Positions 9,595-15,272 of a DNA stretch of 15,272 bases are shown here, piece after piece (the stretch's first letter is position 1; every line of letters starts with the position of its first letter). The notes below the pieces were generated by a model, which ran no database searches, was not told where the DNA came from, and was given only the letters and a program-made list of their open reading frames with translations. This stretch comes from Chloromonas sp. AAM2 (taxonomy: Eukaryota > Chlorophyta > Chlorophyceae > Chlamydomonadales > Chlamydomonadaceae), in the NCBI GenBank assembly GCA_004335635.1, contig QAXH01006095.1:14440-29711 (forward strand), given 5' to 3'. A program made the position numbers and the translations under genes.

Positions 9595-9892
9595 GAGTGC
9601 AGACGCCTCGACATGCCGTCCTTTGGACATGCTCACGCAGGGCTTGTGTGCTTGGCTACCTTACCTTTGGCTGCCCTTGGCTCTGCATGGCTACCAGCTT
9701 CAAATTATGCCCTGGATTGGATTGACTTGACCTTGAATCACAGGTCAAGTCAATCCAATCCAGGGCATGAATAGAAGCTGGTAGCCATGAAGAGCCAAGG
9801 GCAGCCAAAGGTAGTACAAGCAAGGTAGCCAAGCACACAAGCCCTGCGTGAGCATGTCCGAAGGACAGTCTGCATGGAGTCGTTCACTCAGG
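9595..9892. repeat. Long near-perfect foldback hairpin (~120-bp stem core, 10-nt loop)
   Basis: The inner arms are 9613-9732 and 9743 to about 9874, around the loop TTGAATCACA (9733-9742). From the loop outward the arms match for 26 bases, differ over about 5, match for 16, differ by one, match for 22, then match for 38 after an 8-9 base insertion in the right arm. Weaker homology continues out to about 9595 and 9892. It may be a foldback transposon, a recent inverted duplication, or a small-RNA-producing hairpin. Its distal end is about 310 bases upstream of the ATPD start codon. Confidence 0.93.
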
Positions 9893-10200
9893 CTGCTGCC
9901 GCCTACTGAGAGCTCAAAGGAGCCGTATGGAAGGCAGGCAGGCCTGATGCCAGCCAGCATGCGAGCGCGTGCTTGCAGGCTAGGCGGCCGGAGGCACACC
10001 CACAGATGCTGCTCGGCAGGATGGTAGTGGATTGCCATGTGCATTGCTTCATACGCATCAAGCTGTGTCGCTGCTTCAGTCATCGACACCATCCTTATCA
10101 TCACAGACCTCACACTTTTTCGCTCAAACCCTGAGCTCGCGCGCCCCTACGTCTCGGCACTCTCGCCAGCTGACTGAGTTCCCAACAGCAGCCAGCAAAA
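9893..10200 (+). promoter_or_regulatory. ATPD upstream region and 5' UTR
   Basis: The region between the hairpin and the ATPD start has no canonical TATA box that I can point to. The last ~90 bases become C-rich and end CAGCCAGCAAAA before ATGGCC, a good eukaryotic start context with A at -3. GATA-like cores (TTATC, near 10093-10097) are present but weak evidence. Confidence 0.4.
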
Positions 10201-11237
10201 ATGGCCGCCCTCGCTAGCAGGAACGTCATGCGCAGCTGCAGGGCCGCAGCACCAGTTCGCGCTCCAGCCCGTGGCAGGAGGGCCATGGTCGTGCAGGTGA
10301 GCCGCACCGTCATTTACTCGTAATGAATGTCATTGGATTTGATGGGGAAGTTTGGCCAGTGTGTGCTGTGGCGTTTGATCCTTAGCAGCTCTCTTCTGGG
10401 GCGGGTGTCAGTGGCCACCTTTTCTGAGTGTTGGCTCTCTGCGATTGCCCCCGCAGGCCAAGCGCAATGAGGTTAGCGAGTCATATGCTCGTGCCCTTGT
10501 TGACCTGGCTGAGGAGAAGGGCAAGCTGGAGCCCATCCACGCCGATGTGGACGCAATCGCAAGCCTCATTCAGAACAACAAGAAGCTGACAGACCTGCTG
10601 TGGAACCCAGTGGTTGACGATGAGAAGAAGCGTGCAGTTCTGGCAAAGATCGGCAAGGAGGCCGGCTTCAACCAGTACACCAACAACTTCCTGAACCTGC
10701 TGGTTCTGAAGGACCGCCTGCCCTTGCTCGACGAGATCTGCACAGAGTTTGAGGAGTTGTACTGCAAGATCACAGACACACAGGTGCGAGTTGGCCCCAG
10801 CAGTGGACTCGGGCGGCGCCGGGGATATTGAGAAGACACGCAGCACGTGCGGGTCAGAGCAAGCCGGCATGTCGCGCAGCTCGGTGCAAAGCTGGTCCTT
10901 ACAGGCATGCATTGAGTGGTGTTAGGACCATGCCACCGCCCAGGACAACAATTAAAAGCACGGTCCATGTAGCGATCTTGACGCTGTGTGTCAACTGCAG
11001 GTGGCTACTCTGCGGTCTGCCGTGAAGCTGGAGCAGGAACAGCAATTCCTGATTGCCAAGAAGCTCCAGGAGCTGACTGGCTCCAAGAACATCAAGCTTA
11101 AGCCAACCATCGACCAGTCTCTGATTGCTGGCTTTGTTGTGGAGTATGGGTCAAGCCAGATTGATCTGTCTGTGCGCGGTCAGCTGGAGAAGGTGAACGA
11201 GGAGCTGCAGGGCCAGATGGCACTGAACTTGGCGTAA
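10201..11237 (+). CDS. ATPD: Chloroplast ATP synthase delta subunit (CF1 delta, OSCP/delta family)
   Basis: Three exons: 10201-10296, 10457-10783, 11001-11237. Both introns are GT-AG and phase 0, and the product is 219 residues. The protein is part of the CF1FoCF1 peripheral stalk, joining the alpha/beta head to the stator so that proton flow through Fo drives ATP synthesis on the thylakoid. Residues 1-32, all of exon 1, form an Arg/Ala-rich transit peptide without acids. Residues from about 36 form the N-terminal helical bundle, with the typical SYARAL near its start and NNFLNLLVLKDRLPLL in mid-domain. The C-terminal family signature is at 182-202 (LIAGFVVEYGS, then DLSVRGQL). Length and motif order are normal for the plastid subunit, and the transit peptide argues against mitochondrial OSCP or a bacterial copy. 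Codons are richer in G/C at third positions than the flanks, as expected of a highly expressed gene. Confidence 0.96.
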
Positions 11238-11620
11238 GCCCAGCCCTCACACCACAGCCGGCTGTATGACACAACACATGTCCATGCATGCAACCACTTG
11301 CATGAGCAAGACATCTGTGTGAAGCCCCGCTTTTTCCTACCACAAACACAGCCCCATGGTGCATTTTTCTGGGCGCTCTGTCCAGCATGCAGCAGTGCGG
11401 TAGTGCTTTGGTGCATGAGACGCGTGTGCAACTTCACAGCCAACTCTGTGCAACCAGCTTCCACTAGGTCGGTTGTTTTTGTTTTGGCACCAGTGAACAC
11501 TTAACTTTTATTCACGGGTTGGTGGCTGGTGGCGGACACCACCAGGTTGCTTGTTATTGGAGAGGGCCTGGGCAAAGGCAAGGGCAAATGGCTCAGCATT
11601 TGTAATCTGTTTGGCGCAGG
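11238..11620 (+). terminator. ATPD 3' UTR with TGTAA poly(A) signal at 11601-11605
   Basis: The first TGTAA after the ATPD stop codon is at 11601-11605, giving a 3' UTR of about 380 nt with cleavage expected near 11615-11625. No other TGTAA was seen between the stop and this site. An open frame starting with GTG at 11529 overlaps it but lacks coding signs. Confidence 0.6.
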
Positions 11621-14211
11621 TAGTATGGTCATGTCATGGCTTGCATGCCTTGATCGCATGCAACTGTCACCATGTGAAGTTCACGTCTGCAATTCAGATG
11701 ATACTCGTCTGCCCAATGCCCTGTACCAGGACCTACTGTCCTTCGTTTCCGTTCAACAATACAAACACAGCTCCCCTTTGTCTTGTCATTTCAAGTGTCG
11801 ACGCAAGCAGGCATACAGGGGTGAGACCATCGTGACTGCCTATTCTAAATTAATGGTGCTCTGGTTGATCTGCTGGGGCCTACCACATAGCACTTTAAAT
11901 CCATGCTGTTGCTCTGGGATGTCCTACCCATTCACAAGTCTTGCCATCTTACAACGAACAACAGTGAGTCTGAAATTTAGAAAGCAAGGAAGGCAAATCG
12001 TGTTTATGTTAACTTCGAAAAACAGACATAAGCCACAACTAGAAAACAATATGGGCATAGAATCTTGACAGCTTGCAAACTACTACATATAAAGCCGTGA
12101 CTTTCCGTGTTCCTAGTATGATCGGTCCACCATGTGTTCTCTAGACCCTGCAACAGAAACTATTCCAATCCAGTGGCACGTGTAGCCTCCTAAAGAACTC
12201 AGGCCAGACATCAATCTAAACAAACCTCACACACTGTCGGGCAGACACATCACAACATTATCTTTCTCCACATGACGCTATATGAGCTGTTGGCAACACT
12301 GCCATCGCCGCTGAGTTTCTTTGCATGTGGCCGCAGTTGTGGCACACGCAACTCTACTCTCTTGCGAGCAACCAACAAATCACTTTGCCCCAACCTAATG
12401 AGTACACTGAGTCAAGCGGCTGTGATGTCAAGCGGCGGAACGCATGTACCAGCTACAACAGCAGGCACAGCCCACTAACTGGGCCCCCGCACAGAGAACT
12501 AGTTTTAGTGTCTTGCTAGCCATAAATTTCCATCATTCATCCTCCATGGCCTTCTTTCTCAGATTGGTTGCGAAAGGGCGTTGCATTGCCAGCAAGCCAA
12601 CTGCCAAAAGTCGTGACTTGCACAAGACAAGTTAAACTATCAAGACGCACATAAGACAAGTCAACCTCATCATATGGTCAGAGGGCCTCCAACCCAGACA
12701 TCATCATCCGCCTTTTCAAATCTCACAGACCACCTATCTGTCATGCCCATGACGCACGTTTAGCAACCACTTCAAGTAGAGCAAGCACTGCTCAGGCGCT
12801 GACAGCTACCCTGATGCCAGACAGAGCAGCAACAATACCGCGTCATAGTGCCAGAGGAGCCTAAAAAAGCATGGGCAGTTCACGCTGGCCTGTGGTGCCC
12901 AGTCCAACTCCACCTGCTATCTAGCAACATAGCCGCCTGCTCACATCATCACTACTTGACATTCACAGCTGCTCTAGTATGGTGCAAAACGGTAGCAAAT
13001 GAACCTACAGTTCTGTAGCCTGATCCTACCCCCATAAGACTATCATCCAGGTTACCGAACTGGGCACACTTGAAGCAGCGCTCGCCTACTACCAGTGCAA
13101 TCGCACAAAGGCAATCACAAGCCAAGGCCTGCCAAGGCCTGCAGTCACTGTGCATCGCAAAAAGAACCACTGTGGTGATGACCTGCACATGCTGTGTAGA
13201 CAGACGTGGACAATGCTCAGCCTTGCGTGTTTGAAGCGCAGTGGACAAAAAAAGGACACAGCTCGGCCTGCCCTGCTGGCGTGCAGCCGATACATGCGAA
13301 ACCATTCAAAGATCACATGTTCTGGCATGGACTCGGCTATGGTTGCCATAATCTTGCATGCCATGCTGCATGCTTGCACATCAAACACGAGTCTATCATC
13401 AGTGCCTGGACTTCGACTGCTAGCAATAAGCCTATCCACCATTTTGCTGGTGCGTCTGGCAAGGCATGCCTGCAGAATACTGAGAGCTTGGGGCCACAAG
13501 CTTACGTGATCCACCTCCATGTATGCTGTTGCATACACGGGCGCCCGCAGACAATACATTAGAAAGATAGTGTCACTCATGAGCTGCTTAATGCTCACAG
13601 CACTAGCGCGTACGCTCAAGCCCTGCACATGCGCAGTGGCGCATGCACACTAGCAATTCATATGTGCGGTAGCACATGCACCCCGTACTGCGCATGTAGC
13701 CCTGCGCTAAAGCGCTCTAGTTGCAAAAACGTTCTTGCTGTGCTCACATGCGTTCCGTGACACGGCTTCCCAGTCAGCAGTGCAGCAGTCCTGTGCAGAG
13801 CGGCTTTGGCTTGCGCTGTGACTGGTTGCGCTCTTATCTCGTGTCCAGCTTATCTTCTGTTCTGAAGATACCCACGCCCTTCACATGCCATCACACGGCA
13901 CGCCCTGCCTTTCACTACTTGGCAACCAGTCCGGATGGTGATGAAGTACGATGACAGACACACGTGCTATTGGAAGGCAGCACTCCGACGTGGTGGTGCA
14001 CTGATGATCATCAGAGACAGCTCAGCTGTTCCGTTGCGGCCAAGCATGATGCACACTACTGTTTTGCAAGGCTGGGGAACAGATTGCACCTCGGGTTTTG
14101 GTTCAACTGGGGCAAGGGATTGAATGCTAGAGCAAGGGAGTGAATACCCATCGCGCCAAGCATAATCAACAACACCATAGGGCAATCCCCCAAATTCAGA
14201 TGGTGTGTGTT
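11621..14211. other. Long stretch without a supported gene
   Basis: No exon series, RNA gene or transposon protein could be recognised. Several open frames of 60-179 codons occur on both strands; the longest on the minus strand is 13089-13628. None shows homologous motifs or clear codon bias. A TATAAAG (12089-12095) lies 36 bases before a CCACCATG, but that frame is only 17 codons. Small repeats include CCAAGGCCT twice (13122-13140) and an 11-bp inverted repeat (13627-13637 / 13687-13697). Part of the region may be the 3' UTR, or further exons, of the minus-strand gene that begins to its right. Confidence 0.5.
13627..13697. repeat. Small imperfect hairpin, ACATGCGCAGT arms
   Basis: ACATGCGCAGT at 13627-13637 has its exact reverse complement at 13687-13697. 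The interior can pair partly through the GCATGCAC.CTAGC and GTAGCACATGC segments. The sequence is dense in TGCGCA/GCATGC palindromes. Confidence 0.7.
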
Positions 14212-15272
14212 TTAGGCTGGGGCCCAGGCAGGCGCGCTCACATTGAGTGTAACCGACTTGGGTGTGGGAGAAACGGGAGAAACGGGCGAGGCAGGTGACT
14301 CAGGTGGGGATGCAGGGGCAGTGGATTTGCCCTCCTGCTGCCCTGATGAGGCGCTATCAGAAGCTGGTGGCGAGCAAGGCTGGTATTCAGTGGCGTCCGC
14401 CCTTAGCTTGCGAGCAGTGCCGCTGGCAGCTGCAGCCCATTTCCGGGTGTTGACTGTGGGGCTGGGGGCCTTGGGGGCGGGGGAAGAAGTTGCGCTTAGT
14501 GGGGGAAAGGCAGACTCGTCCTCGGGCTTAGGGGGAGGGGCGGTGTTGGTGCGAGGAACGACGCCGCGACCCTGTGAGGAGCAATCAGATTACAAGAGCG
14601 ATCCTATGTATGTTTGTTTGTTTGTTTGTTTGTCTGTACCAAGTTTGTTGAGCAGGCGCCATGGCGCATACAAGCAACGATGAAACCAATTCTAAGGGAG
14701 TGTGTTGTGTTGAGTGCGTAGTGTGCAGGTGCAAGTGGGCAAAAGGCCAGCGGCGTGGCAGGGCAACCTCAGCACACATGGTTTGGGACTTGACAGTCCT
14801 TTGCAGTGTTACTGCTGTATAAAGAGCTTGAGTCCTTCTTTGTTCGGCTTGTCGGACGGTACAGATGTGAAAAGACGGCCAATCACTCACGCACAACCTT
14901 AGTACCACCTACGACGACCTAGCTGACTACAGATGCCCGGCCGCCATCCGACATCTAGCCATGTACAGTAGTGTCACTAGCCATTGACAGAAGCACATCA
15001 CCACATCGTGCGATAACAACCCATGATTTGCCATGTGCACTTTGGCCACACAGCAGTTGTTTTAGCATCGTGTGCTGACAACACATGCGTTGACAGGACC
15101 AACCATCGGTTTTGCGCACGAACCGTTACTTGCCTGATGTGTGCGCCTGTCCCCGGCCCGAGCAGCCCTGCCGCCCTTTGCTCCCGCGCCGGCCGGTCCC
15201 CGACCAGCCACGTGCTGCAGCTGGCGCCCAGCCGGCTTGGCTGCCGGCATGCCCTCCACCGGCCCACCGCCG
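14212..15272 (-). CDS. C-terminal part of a low-complexity protein with a PAM2-like motif (5' end outside window)
   Basis: Two exons are proposed in coding order: from beyond 15272 to 15134, then 14571-14212 with TAA at 14214-14212. The last exon encodes 119 residues, is open throughout, and has no ATG. The visible protein starts with an Arg/Gly/Ala-rich stretch (GRGPAGAGAKGGRAARAGDR), like disordered RNA-binding tails. It continues with an acidic ESAFPPLS segment and a Pro/Ser-rich tail with SPVSPVSPTP. It ends in SVTLNVSAPAWAPA, which fits the PAM2 pattern L-N-x-x-A-x-x-(F/W)-x-P; PAM2 peptides bind the MLLE domain of poly(A)-binding protein. A role in mRNA translation or decay is therefore inferred. 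The donor at 15133 is GC (CAG|GCAAGT), and its phase fits the CACAG acceptor at 14572. A weak GTGAGC donor inside the motif (AAT|GTGAGC) would, if used, remove the motif. The family was not identified. Confidence 0.58.
14611..14634. repeat. (TGTT)n microsatellite
   Basis: A short tetranucleotide run of TGTT units ending in TGTC, inside the proposed intron of the PAM2-like gene. Confidence 0.9.

Noticed and set aside
11529..12068. 179-codon plus-strand open frame
   Set aside because: It begins at GTG inside the ATPD 3' UTR, spans the likely poly(A) signal at 11601, and has no domain-like features.
12131..12184. Short frame after TATAAAG and CCACCATG
   Set aside because: Only 17 codons, no splice donor that rescues it, and no similarity; the promoter-like look is probably chance.
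13089..13628. 179-codon minus-strand open frame
   Set aside because: It begins at GTG, shows no recognisable motif or clear codon bias, and overlaps 118-119 codon frames on the plus strand. A frame of this length is not rare by chance in 15 kb of about 50% GC. It is kept only as a possible extension of the PAM2-like gene.
1..15272. tRNA, rRNA, CRISPR, bacterial operon or integrase signals
   Set aside because: No cloverleaf with a GGTTCGAATCC-type arm, no regularly spaced repeat-spacer array and no mobile-element protein was seen on either strand.

Overview
The window reads as nuclear DNA of a green alga, most likely a chlorophycean chlorophyte. Genes are broken by many short introns with GT(G/A)AG-type donors and TGCAG or TGTAG acceptors. 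Candidate poly(A) signals are TGTAA, the usual signal in that group. One gene is the nuclear-encoded chloroplast ATP synthase delta subunit with a transit peptide. The species was not identified. All gene models below were spliced by eye.

Layout: (1) 1-3272, plus strand: the 3' part of a gene for an alanine/glutamine-rich coiled-coil protein, with its 5' end outside the window and function not recognised. (2) 4114-8070, minus strand: a complete ten-exon gene for a secreted protein of 391 residues with two jacalin-like beta-prism modules in tandem. Most of its exons do not stand out as open reading frames, but splice phases join perfectly and the two modules align with each other. It converges on gene 1, and TGTAA signals on both strands lie about 155 bp apart. 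(3) 8071-10200: a 2.1-kb divergent intergenic region packed with repeats. It holds a degenerate minisatellite, a 116-bp inverted repeat, a perfect 44-bp tandem duplication and a near-perfect foldback hairpin of about 300 bp. (4) 10201-11237, plus strand: ATPD, three exons, 219 residues. (5) 11238-14211: ATPD 3' UTR, then about 2.6 kb with no gene I can defend. (6) 14212-15272, minus strand: the C-terminal end of a low-complexity protein finishing in a PAM2-like (poly(A)-binding-protein-binding) motif, possibly joined across a GC-AG intron.

The four genes do not form an evident pathway; this is ordinary nuclear gene order (coiled-coil >, < lectin-like, ATPD >, < PAM2-like). The items most worth following are the long hairpin between lectin and ATPD, the two-module jacalin-like protein, the C-terminal PAM2-like motif, and a stop-free Cys-rich first intron in the lectin gene.
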